Counted from the stretch's first letter, positions 1 to 7,395 are shown. The stretch is 48,810 nt of DNA from Xenorhabdus yunnanensis (GCF_028598805.1 NZ_JAQRFI010000036.1:1-48810); one strand, 5' to 3'. Made by a program: numbers and translations. Notes: a model not told the origin generated them from the sequence alone.

Positions 1-699
1 GTCACGGGGATAAGACAGAAAGCCTTTCGCTTTTTTACTGCCGTCACCGCTCACAAGATCCGTTTCTTCGGTATCGACGAAGGTATCGGCAATCTCTGAG
101 GTCAGCCAGCCCAGAACATCTACATCGCTAAAATCGATAATCTCTTGGGTGGTCTTGGGAGAAGCGTAAATGGGGAACAGCTTGATGCTCACTTCTTCCA
201 TCTTCGGTGTGGTTGTCTCGCCACGTGCCTTGCCTTCCTCGCCGTGTGCCACCGCCGCACCACCGACCGAAACTAATTGCTTATATTCGTTGCTGCGTGT
301 GGTTTTAATCGTACAGATTTTGCGCATGACAGATTCATCAGCCAATTGCTGCATGATCTGCTTATTCAGTTCAGGGATAACGGTATAGCCGCCCTCTGAC
401 GGAACGCCCGTAGACAAAGTGCGGGTTTCTCCGGTCAGAATATAGTGACGCAATTCGTCATTACTGAGGTTCTTGCTGGTCGGCTGGGTTTTACCTGCCT
501 GACTGCGTTCTTCATCAGACAATGCTTCATAACGGGCAATTTCCGCATTCAGGGAATCGGACTGGCTGCGCAGTTCGTCAAACTGTTTGGCTTCATCATT
601 GGTTAGTGAGCATTTTTCATCTCCAGCTTTGGTGAGAAGGGAACGCATTTGCTGGGTTAAATCGGCTTTTTGCTGGCGTAATTCGAGTAGTTTTTTCAT
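1..699 (-). CDS. HK97-family phage major capsid protein, 3' end beyond window
   Basis: This leftward reading frame is open from an ATG at 699 to the window edge (233 codons), so the C-terminus is missing. The first ~95 residues are charged and helical, as in the scaffolding-like delta domain of HK97 gp5. The segment GGYTVIPEL (about residues 103-111) begins the mature-capsid part, followed by KQIMQQLADESVMRKI and by KTTQEIIDFSDVDV, both typical of the HK97 capsid superfamily. The protein forms the icosahedral shell of a virion. It lies on the same strand as the satellite replication gene and integrase, downstream of an inserted Hcp-effector-immunity module. The upstream sequence has only a weak ribosome-binding site. 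The family call is firm; whether the shell belongs to a satellite or to a prophage remnant is inference. Confidence 0.88.
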   Translation of the reverse strand, partial: MKKLLELRQQKADLTQQMRSLLTKAGDEKCSLTNDEAKQFDELRSQSDSLNAEIARYEALSDEERSQAGKTQPTSKNLSNDELRHYILTGETRTLSTGVPSEGGYTVIPELNKQIMQQLADESVMRKICTIKTTRSNEYKQLVSVGGAAVAHGEEGKARGETTTPKMEEVSIKLFPIYASPKTTQEIIDFSDVDVLGWLTSEIADTFVDTEETDLVSGDGSKKAKGFLSYPRD

Positions 700-800
700 G
701 GTGTTTTTCAGAATAGTTATTTTTTCAGTAAATAACTTTTAACATCATGAAAATAATAAGGAAGAATTATAATTCTGTTGAGCAAGCATACAAATATAGA

Positions 801-822
801 AATGGCGATGTAAATCGCCATT
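801..822 (-). terminator. hairpin downstream of the effector-immunity module
   Basis: Arms aatggcgat (801-809) and atcgccatt (814-822) pair perfectly over 9 bp with a 4-base loop. The hairpin begins 14 bases past the lipoprotein stop codon. The tail on the minus strand is only moderately T-rich (ttctatattt). It would separate the cargo module from the capsid gene. Confidence 0.5.
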
Positions 823-835
823 CTAATAATAAAAA

Positions 836-1219
836 TCATTCTTTCACTTTTATTGTGTAGGTTTTATTAAATTTACCTACTTTTGTAAACATATTGCCAT
901 AAACACCACCAGATATTTTTATAGTTATTTCTCCAGCATGTATAGGCATTCCTTGAATTTGAATACGGCTATAGTCTTTTTCTGTTGCTGGCAGAACAGG
1001 GGTTGTATAATCGCTAGGATTCCATGTTAGACCTGAGTTTGAAGGTGTTATTTTGGCTGAAAAACCCATATCTATAACACCCGGTATTTTTATTATTTCA
1101 TTATATGGAACTCCTACCTGAGCATCTTTTAAATAGTTTCCATTAGGATAAATGGAAACAGTTTGTCTTGTACAAGCAGAAACAAGTAAGATGGATATAA
1201 TGAAAAAAATATTTCTCAT
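836..1219 (-). CDS. Small lipoprotein, probable periplasmic T6SS immunity protein
   Basis: The product is 127 residues. It starts with a short basic end, a hydrophobic stretch and a lipobox, LVSAC, with the lipidated cysteine at residue 16. The mature part is a predicted beta-rich domain with no family I recognise. Its start lies 2 bases after the stop codon of the cysteine-hydrolase effector gene, so the two genes are almost certainly co-transcribed with the upstream hcp. T6SS effectors acting in the periplasm are normally paired with a secreted or lipid-anchored immunity protein encoded immediately downstream, and this gene fits that pattern. The immunity role is inferred from position and the export signal. 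An alternative is an unrelated lipoprotein, but the tight spacing argues against it. Confidence 0.68.
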   Translation of the reverse strand: MRNIFFIISILLVSACTRQTVSIYPNGNYLKDAQVGVPYNEIIKIPGVIDMGFSAKITPSNSGLTWNPSDYTTPVLPATEKDYSRIQIQGMPIHAGEITIKISGGVYGNMFTKVGKFNKTYTIKVKE

Positions 1220-1221
1220 TT

Positions 1222-2424
1222 TTATTTTATTGGTTTAAAAACCAACCCTCCAAATGTATGTTTTAAAAAATAATTTAAATTATTATTAGGTTTAACCCGC
1301 TCACTAATCCCTCCCCAAGTAAACATATTTAAATTAACTATTTCATTTTCACTATCTAGGTTTATTGACTTTCCTTTTGAGCTAACTTCACCTTCCCATA
1401 CAATCCAATGATTTTTACCTGAAGTTTCACCAGCTGATCCGTTTAGCATTCCAACCGATATTAAACTTACAACAATATACCCTTTTCTTATATAATCGTT
1501 TAAAGTTATTATATCATTGATATTACTATGGGAAAAAATACTTATATTATCAAAAATTTTCTCATAACCTGCTTTCTCAAACCATTCGGTTAATTTCCCC
1601 CACATTGTAACTCCCGCTGTTTCAGCTTCAACTTGATTATAGCCAAAAATAGCATTTTCTGAGTCTCTTAAGCTCGCTAATGTTATCCAATCTAAACCTG
1701 AAATTGTTGGTGCTCCATTATTATAGAAAGAACCGTTAGGGTGGCGGCAACCATCACCCGGTTTAATTTCTAATCTACCTATTTTAGTCTTGCCATATTT
1801 CCATAGCTCACGGGCAGATTGCTCATAAATATCTGGCCTATCCTTCTGTAAGCAATAAAAAAATGCCGCTGGGCCACATAAACTAGCCCATCCTTGTCTT
1901 GGATAAGTTTTTTTTGCAATTCTATCCTGAATTTCCGATTCAATTTTACTTTTTTCAAATGGATCTTTTTCGTGACCAACTGGATATTCTTTTGCAATAA
2001 ATACTCTTTCAGGTATAGTAATTTTTAATTCAATCGTATTATCGCCATCGCTGACGGGTTTTGTTTCAGCCGTACTTTCAAAATAGCAGACATTTTCTCG
2101 TTTGTTATCCGAACATGCTTTACCTGCTACAAATTCACCCAGCGTATACATTTTTTTAAACGGGGCTTGCAATGCCTGAATAGTATTCGAACCGTGTTTA
2201 CGGTAAAGCATAAATTGCATAATATAAATTACAGAAAGATCATCATCTGTTTCCTGAGTAATATGTTTTTGAGTTTCATAATTACTCTGCAATTGCGCTT
2301 TTTCAACATCCAGTAATATATGATGATTTCCTTCTGCATCCTGACGAGAAATAATTAAATCGTAAAACAATTTTTCAGCAGGTACATTCGATTTAATTTG
2401 AGTGTAAACGCTATAAGTTGGCAT
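1222..2424 (-). CDS. Putative T6SS effector, papain-like cysteine hydrolase
   Basis: The product is 400 residues and no named family is recognised with certainty. Residues 1-~145 look like a beta-rich delivery or adaptor region. The C-terminal half has the layout of a papain-fold cysteine hydrolase: the motif GWASLCGPAAFFYCL places the likely nucleophile at Cys183, and KNHWIVWEG places the likely general base at His339. An Asn or Asp in the segment around 357-366 could be the third member. The gene starts 4 bases after an Hcp with a C-terminal extension and ends 2 bases before a lipoprotein gene. That order (carrier, effector, immunity) suggests a T6SS toxin carried by Hcp. The lipoprotein partner suggests action in the periplasm, for example on peptidoglycan peptides or amides, but the substrate is unknown. 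Confidence 0.68.
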   Translation of the reverse strand: MPTYSVYTQIKSNVPAEKLFYDLIISRQDAEGNHHILLDVEKAQLQSNYETQKHITQETDDDLSVIYIMQFMLYRKHGSNTIQALQAPFKKMYTLGEFVAGKACSDNKRENVCYFESTAETKPVSDGDNTIELKITIPERVFIAKEYPVGHEKDPFEKSKIESEIQDRIAKKTYPRQGWASLCGPAAFFYCLQKDRPDIYEQSARELWKYGKTKIGRLEIKPGDGCRHPNGSFYNNGAPTISGLDWITLASLRDSENAIFGYNQVEAETAGVTMWGKLTEWFEKAGYEKIFDNISIFSHSNINDIITLNDYIRKGYIVVSLISVGMLNGSAGETSGKNHWIVWEGEVSSKGKSINLDSENEIVNLNMFTWGGISERVKPNNNLNYFLKHTFGGLVFKPIK

Positions 2425-2428
2425 GGTA

Positions 2429-3172
2429 TTAATCCTTTACAATATGAAAGCTCAGGTTATTTTTGTCATCCGTAAGATGCCATTGGGTATAACCTTGTTT
2501 ATCAGTCTTTCCTTCTTTTATCTGACCATCCGGCAGGCAAACCCGATACTTGCATTCGGTTAAAAGATTGCCGTCATCATCTACACAACGATAGCGGGCA
2601 TGATGTTTAGCGGGTTTTACCGGAGCCTCTTCAACCAGCGGCTTCTTAAGTGGCTTCACATTCGAAAACCCGGATAAAAGCGGCCTGCCTTCTTCACGTC
2701 CGGCTAATTGCGTAATGCTGTAACCCGAAGTCCCCGCGGCAATATGGTTACATGATATCGATTTGTAATCGAGCATCACCACTTCATGGGGGATTGCACC
2801 GTTATCATTAATGGAATGGGGATAATTATAGGCCAGATCGACAATCGTTGCGCCTGTCAGTTTAATTTCGTAAAAGAGTTCCAGTTGTCCCATCGGACTT
2901 GTCCGGTAGTGCATAAAGCGCGCTTCCAGCAATTCGTTTCCGTCGATTGCCATTGCTAACAGTGGTGAGGATTTATCAATGGGTTTGGTAAAGCTGACCG
3001 GGTGATGATGCGCGTTCTGGTCGCGACTCACTGAATGGCTGACACTCAGTACCTGTATTTCATCTTCCCGGCCTGTCTGATAGCGATTTCCTATCGATTC
3101 AGGTGTTGAACAGCCAGCCGAAATTAATCCCTGTTTCTTGCCCTTTAACGACAAGTAGATGATGTGTGACAT
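2429..3172 (-). CDS. Hcp family T6SS tube protein with C-terminal extension
   Basis: The product is 247 residues, about 75 longer than the classical Hcp at 19236-19754. Residues 1-~165 carry the Hcp fold: the start (SHIIYLSLKGKKQG), the SVSHSVSRD segment, and ISCNHIAAGTSG, which matches the classical WEHTTAGTSG near the C-terminus. A proline- and lysine-rich linker follows (~173-190), then a small beta domain (~190-247) containing YRCVDDDGNLL, LPDGQIKEGKTDKQGYTQW and a short end. The ATG at 3172 has a good ribosome-binding site, aggag, 6 bases upstream. It heads a three-gene unit with a cysteine-hydrolase effector and a lipoprotein inside a phage satellite. The extra domain probably docks the effector so that it travels in or on the tube; that is inference. 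Confidence 0.88.
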   Translation of the reverse strand: MSHIIYLSLKGKKQGLISAGCSTPESIGNRYQTGREDEIQVLSVSHSVSRDQNAHHHPVSFTKPIDKSSPLLAMAIDGNELLEARFMHYRTSPMGQLELFYEIKLTGATIVDLAYNYPHSINDNGAIPHEVVMLDYKSISCNHIAAGTSGYSITQLAGREEGRPLLSGFSNVKPLKKPLVEEAPVKPAKHHARYRCVDDDGNLLTECKYRVCLPDGQIKEGKTDKQGYTQWHLTDDKNNLSFHIVKD

Positions 3173-3657
3173 CTTGTCTCCTGTGATCTGGTTTCCGATA
3201 AATATCGAATGAAACAGGATACAACAGGAATATTTATCTATTCCAGTCAGAGTATAAGCGCAGCAATGAATTTGTGATTAATCTCTGTTTTTAAAGTAAA
3301 TCAGAAGATTACATCGCTTAAATTTCTGGCAGCACCAAATCAGCCTGATACCTTATTTTACGTCTTTTGATTTATCTGGCTTTTATTTACCTGCCAGAGA
3401 TCCCCCCCTATAAATCTTTTTTCCCCTCTCAGTTATACACCCTCTGCACAGTCCCCTGAAAGCCTTGCTACATCTGGGTTTGTCGTAATTAATATGATAT
3501 TCATTGACTGTATCCTCTATTCACCCCTTTTTTATCCTAATGAAGAGAATGTATAGTTGATGTATAGCTAAAAAATAACTATACATCTATTATTTTCTTT
3601 TAAATACAGGTAGATATTTAAAATGGTGTATGGAATGCAGACTAAAACCTAAAAGGT
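3173..3657. other. Intergenic region between primase and hcp, no gene seen
   Basis: About 485 AT-rich bases separate the primase-helicase stop codon from the hcp start. I see no convincing reading frame or tRNA. The promoter for the hcp-effector-lipoprotein unit should lie here, but I could not pick a clear -35/-10 pair. The part nearest the primase carries the short repeats listed separately. Confidence 0.6.
3549..3587. repeat. Three copies of ATGTATAG, two direct and one inverted
   Basis: The octamer atgtatag occurs at 3549-3556 and 3560-3567 and as its complement ctatacat at 3579-3586. The second and third copies form a 9-bp perfect inverted repeat, gatgtatag and ctatacatc, around an AT-rich loop. 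The cluster sits about 70 bases past the stop codon of the P4-alpha-type primase-helicase. P4-like replicons use short repeats bound by the alpha protein at ori and crr, so a replication or regulatory role is possible. A simple hairpin terminator is the plain alternative; no T-run follows on the minus strand. Confidence 0.45.
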
Positions 3658-6078
3658 TTATAGCGGGGATTTAAAATCCCGGCACTCAGGCACAGACGGC
3701 AACCACTCTTCGGCTTCTTCCGACAACTCAACGTTATAAGAGTAACCTTTCTTGGTTCGTACTTTCCGATACTCCTTTTTGTATTCCAGCATAATTTTGG
3801 GGAGTGATTCGCCAAACTTAGTCAGTGTGAGCGGTCGTTCAAAGCCGTGTGCTTCCATAAAAGAGAGATAAGCGTGATACAAATACAACCTCGGTGCGCG
3901 TGGGCTGATGTTCTTATTTCCCATCTTCATCCCAGTGGCCTCATTGACGATTACCAGATAACCACAAAAGCGATACAACGGATCGGAATTGCTTTTCACC
4001 GTTAATGCTTCGTTAGAATCGCGTTGCGCTTGTAGCAGTTTTTTCGCCTTATTCTGGTCGGCAAATTCGTTTAATAAATGGCGAATTATAACGGGCAGTT
4101 CCCGACTGATTTTCTCCGGCAAGTGTGGATCTTTCTCTGACTCTTTGACCGGAATGTTAAACGGGAATATCACCCGCCGCCGTGCAATACCGCCATTACG
4201 TTCTGTAAAGCTCATCGGTTCGTTATTAGTCGCTAACACCACAGCTTTAATAACGGTAGAGAATTGTTTCTCATACTTCCCGTCAACTTCAATTAGGTCG
4301 CCGCCTGTAACAGCCTTAATGCCTGCCCCTTCACCGACATATTTAACCTGATCGGGCAGCGTAATCAGGCTTTTCCCGACAAACTGATAACGGCCTCTTG
4401 CCTCATCCAGTGCTCTCATATTGCCACTGGCGGTATTGTGTTCGCCCGCCAATAAGGTCGCAATATACGTAAAGATGCTCTTGCCGCTGCCACCTTCACC
4501 CGTCACTTCAATAAATAGCTGCCAGTCATAGCGGTTTGCCAGGATCATAAACAGGGCGGCTTTAATGCGATTCATCTTATTTTCATTGCTTCCCGCCGCA
4601 TGGGATAACCAGCGATAAAAATCTGGGGCATGGTCTGGTAAATTTTCACCGACAGCAGGCGGGGTGAATGCAATACCGTTATGGTTCATTAACCAGTGTT
4701 CCGGCTGGTGCGGGGTAAACTGTTGAACCGATAAATCATACACACCATTACGGAACCCAATTAAATCCTGCCGCTGCTCCCCGATAACCGGCACTTGTAA
4801 TTTCATGGCATAGATAGCGTTATTAATCCCGTTCGGGCTGTAAGGGGTTTCGTGCTGGTCAAAAATTGCCACCATTGTGCGGCGCAGCTCATTATCCGAC
4901 ACGGTTTCCCATGTTGTACCGTTATAGTAGTAAACCATTTCGCTATCAGGGTTAACCGCCACTTTGCCGTACCGCTCAACCAATAGTGCCCCGCGCTGAC
5001 TGGCTGCCATTTGTGCCAGATTATTATTGGTCTTCTTTGGCTTCGTTTCGTGAATAACCACCGCTTCTGCTTCCATGAGTTTTTTCTCCCCAACCTGATA
5101 TAACCCGTTACTGAATGCCTGCTTTGCTGCCTTAATGCCGTGATGCTGGCGATAATCATCCCAATCAGATTTTAATTCCGTAGGCGGTAGTGTTACCCAG
5201 CCGTTAATCGCTATAGCGGTCTTTTCTGCCGCTATCTTGCCGACATTCTTTTTTAGCCTACCGTTTTTGTCCTGTTCTCCTTGCTCATGCCAGTCATTAT
5301 CAGCAGCAATGATGATTCTGGCGTTTGGCCACCGCTCTCTCACCAGTCCGGCTACCACCGATAAATTACTTTCATCAATGGCCGCCAGTACCACGCCCTT
5401 ATGCAATTGGCGAACAGTTAAGGCTGTGGCGTAACCCTCGGTAATGATGATTGTGTCCGGTGTTCTGGTAATTTTGGAGACGGGGATAAAACTGCCTTTT
5501 TTCTGAGTACTTGCAACAAGGCGCTTTTCACCGTTCGGCTTAATGGTTTGTGCGCCCGTAATTGTGCCGTCCAGCGCCTGAACCACCAGCAATAACGAAC
5601 CATCTTTCAATAACCGTTGATTGGGGCATTGCAGCCCCTTTTTCACCAGATATTGAGATTCACCTGTAACAGTAGTGGCAACCAGTGCCGCAATGCGTTC
5701 AGCAATCGGCTTTGCTGCTCGTGGCTGTTCTTTGACGTGTTTAGGTTCGGGCAAAGGTATTGCCAGCACATCCGCCACCAGTTTAGCCGCTGCAAAGACG
5801 GTGATCCCTTTGGTTCTTGCCACCAAATCCAGCCCGTCACCGTGATTTGGCTCATCACACTGGCGGCAATGCCAGTCGCCGTTATGGTTATCATCTATAA
5901 AATGAAAGCGATCAGTGCCGCCGCATATCGGGCAAGCGCCATGCTTTCCCCTAGCCGGAACGTGGATGCCACAAGCTGGCAACAGATTTTGCCAATTATT
6001 GACAGCGGATTGCTTCACAGCTCGGATTATGTCAATCGGGAGGCTTTTGGGGTTATGATTTCCCTGACCCATGATCAT
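3658..6078 (-). CDS. P4 alpha-type primase-helicase
   Basis: The product is 806 residues, close to the ~777 of phage P4 alpha, and combines three activities. A zinc-binding primase segment has Cys49-x2-Cys52 and Cys71-x2-Cys74 (CPICGGTDRF and WHCRQC). A Toprim-like segment follows with TEGYATAL (Glu214) and AADND (Asp260, Asp262). The C-terminal half is an SF3-type helicase with Walker A GEGGSGKS at 527-534. The enzyme would prime and unwind DNA to replicate the satellite independently of host initiation. Its start codon overlaps the stop of the preceding small gene by 4 bases (ATGA), so the two are translationally coupled. It lies in the normal P4/PICI order: integrase, AlpA, small genes, primase. 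Confidence 0.92.
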   Translation of the reverse strand: MIMGQGNHNPKSLPIDIIRAVKQSAVNNWQNLLPACGIHVPARGKHGACPICGGTDRFHFIDDNHNGDWHCRQCDEPNHGDGLDLVARTKGITVFAAAKLVADVLAIPLPEPKHVKEQPRAAKPIAERIAALVATTVTGESQYLVKKGLQCPNQRLLKDGSLLLVVQALDGTITGAQTIKPNGEKRLVASTQKKGSFIPVSKITRTPDTIIITEGYATALTVRQLHKGVVLAAIDESNLSVVAGLVRERWPNARIIIAADNDWHEQGEQDKNGRLKKNVGKIAAEKTAIAINGWVTLPPTELKSDWDDYRQHHGIKAAKQAFSNGLYQVGEKKLMEAEAVVIHETKPKKTNNNLAQMAASQRGALLVERYGKVAVNPDSEMVYYYNGTTWETVSDNELRRTMVAIFDQHETPYSPNGINNAIYAMKLQVPVIGEQRQDLIGFRNGVYDLSVQQFTPHQPEHWLMNHNGIAFTPPAVGENLPDHAPDFYRWLSHAAGSNENKMNRIKAALFMILANRYDWQLFIEVTGEGGSGKSIFTYIATLLAGEHNTASGNMRALDEARGRYQFVGKSLITLPDQVKYVGEGAGIKAVTGGDLIEVDGKYEKQFSTVIKAVVLATNNEPMSFTERNGGIARRRVIFPFNIPVKESEKDPHLPEKISRELPVIIRHLLNEFADQNKAKKLLQAQRDSNEALTVKSNSDPLYRFCGYLVIVNEATGMKMGNKNISPRAPRLYLYHAYLSFMEAHGFERPLTLTKFGESLPKIMLEYKKEYRKVRTKKGYSYNVELSEEAEEWLPSVPECRDFKSPL

Positions 6079-6482
6079 TCTTCCTCACCATTAACCACCG
6101 CATAAAGCGAATAGTAAGCTTCCTGATTGATATCACAGGCCAGCGAAAGCAAATCATGTAACTCTTCTGAACAATGTTGGCTGGCCTGCTCAAGAATCAC
6201 TTCGTATAAAGAAGTGCATAAACCCGCACGAAACGCGGCCTGATCTAATGAGCCGGATTGTCTATGTATCACGGAATTTAATAATTTATTCGCAAGAGGC
6301 TGCGGGGCATGTTTCAACAGAGCGCGGTGAACTTCCTGATTGATATCGCACGCCAGTGCAATCAGGTTATTTAAGTTGGTTTCGCACTCGTCGTTCGCTT
6401 TTTTGATAATGAACGTGAAGAGTGAAGTGCTCAAACCTACGCGATACAGTGCCTGCTTTAGTGAGATAGGTTTATTGCTCAT
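6075..6482 (-). CDS. Small satellite protein with internal duplication
   Basis: The product is 135 residues, function unknown. Residues 10-56 and 81-127 are two copies of the same 47-residue unit, offset by 71. Both read QAxxRxGLxTSL near the start and LACDINQE near the end. The DNA shows it too: cttcctgattgatatc appears at 6119-6134 and again at 6332-6347. The protein is soluble and predicted helical, without a signal peptide. It is coupled by 4-base overlap to the primase gene downstream and overlaps the Ash/Icd-like gene upstream by 11 bases, so it belongs to the early satellite operon. A regulatory or replication-accessory role would fit the position but nothing in the sequence proves it. 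Confidence 0.72.
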   Translation of the reverse strand: MSNKPISLKQALYRVGLSTSLFTFIIKKANDECETNLNNLIALACDINQEVHRALLKHAPQPLANKLLNSVIHRQSGSLDQAAFRAGLCTSLYEVILEQASQHCSEELHDLLSLACDINQEAYYSLYAVVNGEEE

Positions 6483-6600
6483 GGTGTGCCTCCTGACGTG
6501 ATACGAAGATCAGCGAGAACATACCAGCCAGCCGCTGAGTGCCGGATGCAATTAGGAATGTAAATTTTAGGCGAGTTTGGTTAGACTGTGTGTCAGCCAT
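6472..6600 (-). CDS. Short P4-type Ash/Icd-like protein
   Basis: The product is 42 residues, beginning MADTQSNQTR and ending FVSRQEAHHEQ. It resembles the short proteins annotated as Ash family or host cell division inhibitor Icd-like next to P4-type primases. The frame is open for a further 426 bases upstream, but that stretch runs antisense to the small regulator at 6737-6919 and looks non-coding. The ATG at 6600 is chosen because a clear ribosome-binding site, gaggt, lies 7 bases upstream. Its end overlaps the start of the next gene, making it the first gene of the leftward operon that leads into the primase. In P4 the related short gene affects host division or derepression; the role here is inference. 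Confidence 0.6.
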   Translation of the reverse strand: MADTQSNQTRLKFTFLIASGTQRLAGMFSLIFVSRQEAHHEQ

Positions 6601-6686
6601 GATCGTTACCTCGATTAACGGTTTGGTTAGATGCCTCGTCAGTGTTCCACCACTACGGGGCATTGCTTTTTTATGGCGCTCATCTT

Positions 6687-6735
6687 TATAATGGTTCGCA
6701 CCACTGTTTAATAAACTAACATAATGGTTCGAACC
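6687..6735. promoter_or_regulatory. Twin palindromic operators with overlapping -10 elements
   Basis: Two near-identical 15-base blocks, ataatggttcgcacc (6688-6702) and ataatggttcgaacc (6721-6735), lie just upstream of the small regulator. The second contains the perfect palindrome ggttcgaacc (6726-6735); the first has one mismatch. A perfect tataat (6687-6692) and a cataat (6720-6725) abut the palindromes as candidate -10 boxes on the plus strand. On the other strand the region also feeds the Ash-primase operon. The layout suggests autoregulation and control of the divergent replication operon by the ribbon-helix-helix protein encoded next to it. Confidence 0.6.
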
Positions 6736-6736
6736 G

Positions 6737-6919
6737 ATGCAAGATGAAAAAAGCAAAAAATCATATGAACGAAATAACAGCACACGTCGAACAATTCGCT
6801 TTGAAGACGATCTGCTTGAGCAAATTGAAGAGATAGCTGATAAAGGTAATTTCAGTTCATGGGTTAAAGATGCTTGCCGCGAAAAACTCCTGACTTTAGG
6901 AATAAAGCCTAAAATCTGA
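6737..6919 (+). CDS. Small ribbon-helix-helix (YlcI/YnfO-like) DNA-binding protein
   Basis: The product is 60 residues and is the only rightward gene in the satellite. The segment RRTIRFEDDLLEQIEEIA (residues 17-34) followed by NFSSWVKDACREKLL (38-52) is the beta-strand plus two-helix pattern of ribbon-helix-helix proteins of the YlcI/YnfO type. The strand residues around RTIRF would contact the major groove as a dimer. The frame has a stop codon 5 codons upstream of this ATG, so no longer form is possible. No ribosome-binding site is visible: the palindrome ggttcgaacc occupies that place, so the message may be leaderless. It diverges from the Ash-primase operon and converges on the AlpA gene. 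A repressor role is inferred. Confidence 0.72.
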   Translation: MQDEKSKKSYERNNSTRRTIRFEDDLLEQIEEIADKGNFSSWVKDACREKLLTLGIKPKI

Positions 6920-6949
6920 ACCAACCAGTAATAACTGTGATTGTTAACT

Positions 6950-6968
6950 AACCCTCTTAAAGAGGGTT
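6950..6968 (+). terminator. Hairpin after the ribbon-helix-helix gene
   Basis: Arms aaccctct (6950-6957) and agagggtt (6961-6968) pair over 8 bp with a 3-base loop. It lies about 30 bases past the stop codon of the small regulator. The following gtttatc gives only a weak T-run. Confidence 0.55.
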
Positions 6969-7073
6969 GTTTATCAAATTGATAATTGCTTAATCTCAAA
7001 GAATCTCTATAGCTATTTACCATCACACCACCTATTCCCCAAAATCAAACTATTTTTAGAGTGAGTTTGACCG

Positions 7074-7098
7074 CTGCCAATCAAGGCAGTAATTTTTT
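7074..7098 (+). terminator. Intrinsic terminator facing the AlpA gene
   Basis: Arms ctgcc (7074-7078) and ggcag (7085-7089) are followed by taattttttt on the plus strand. It is the second rightward stop signal between the ribbon-helix-helix gene and the leftward AlpA gene, and would keep rightward transcripts from running antisense into alpA and the integrase. Confidence 0.5.
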
Positions 7099-7110
7099 TC
7101 CATGATGTTA

Positions 7111-7395
7111 TTAGTTAGCAGGTTTACGGCTATATGGGTTATTTACATTGTCTACAGTGGGCGGGTTACGTACCCAGTGCAATAGATCACTGAGCAGCCA
7201 CGCACAAGAATTGCGGCCTAGTGGCTTACGGGCAGGAAAGCGGCCTTCATTTTCCAATTTCCATGCTGACGTTCTGGAAATAGAGGTAATGTGCTGGCGT
7301 TCCTTTTCACGTATAAGACGATCATAAGGTTCGCCATACTCAGAAAGGATTGAGCGGCGTTCTTCAGGTGTAGGAGTACTGTATTGAATGGTCAT
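7111..7395 (-). CDS. AlpA-family helix-turn-helix regulator
   Basis: The product is 94 residues. The core QHITSISRTSAWKLENEG, then GRFPARKPLGRNSCAW and LLSDLLHWV, matches the AlpA/MerR-like HTH fold found beside P4-type integrases (P4 Vis, CP4-57 AlpA). Such proteins activate integrase transcription or act as excisionases. It is somewhat longer than the ~70 residues usual for AlpA because of an N-terminal extension of about 30 residues (MTIQYSTPTPEERRS). A good ribosome-binding site (gaggg) lies just upstream of the ATG. It is transcribed toward the replication genes, with the integrase immediately upstream on the same strand. The family call is secure; whether it acts mainly on int or on excision is not visible. 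Confidence 0.82.
   Translation of the reverse strand: MTIQYSTPTPEERRSILSEYGEPYDRLIREKERQHITSISRTSAWKLENEGRFPARKPLGRNSCAWLLSDLLHWVRNPPTVDNVNNPYSRKPAN

Noticed and set aside
6601-7026. Upstream extension of the Ash/Icd-like frame to a 184-residue protein
   Set aside because: The extra part runs antisense to the ribbon-helix-helix gene and its operators and has no protein features; a good ribosome-binding site sits directly before the ATG at 6600.
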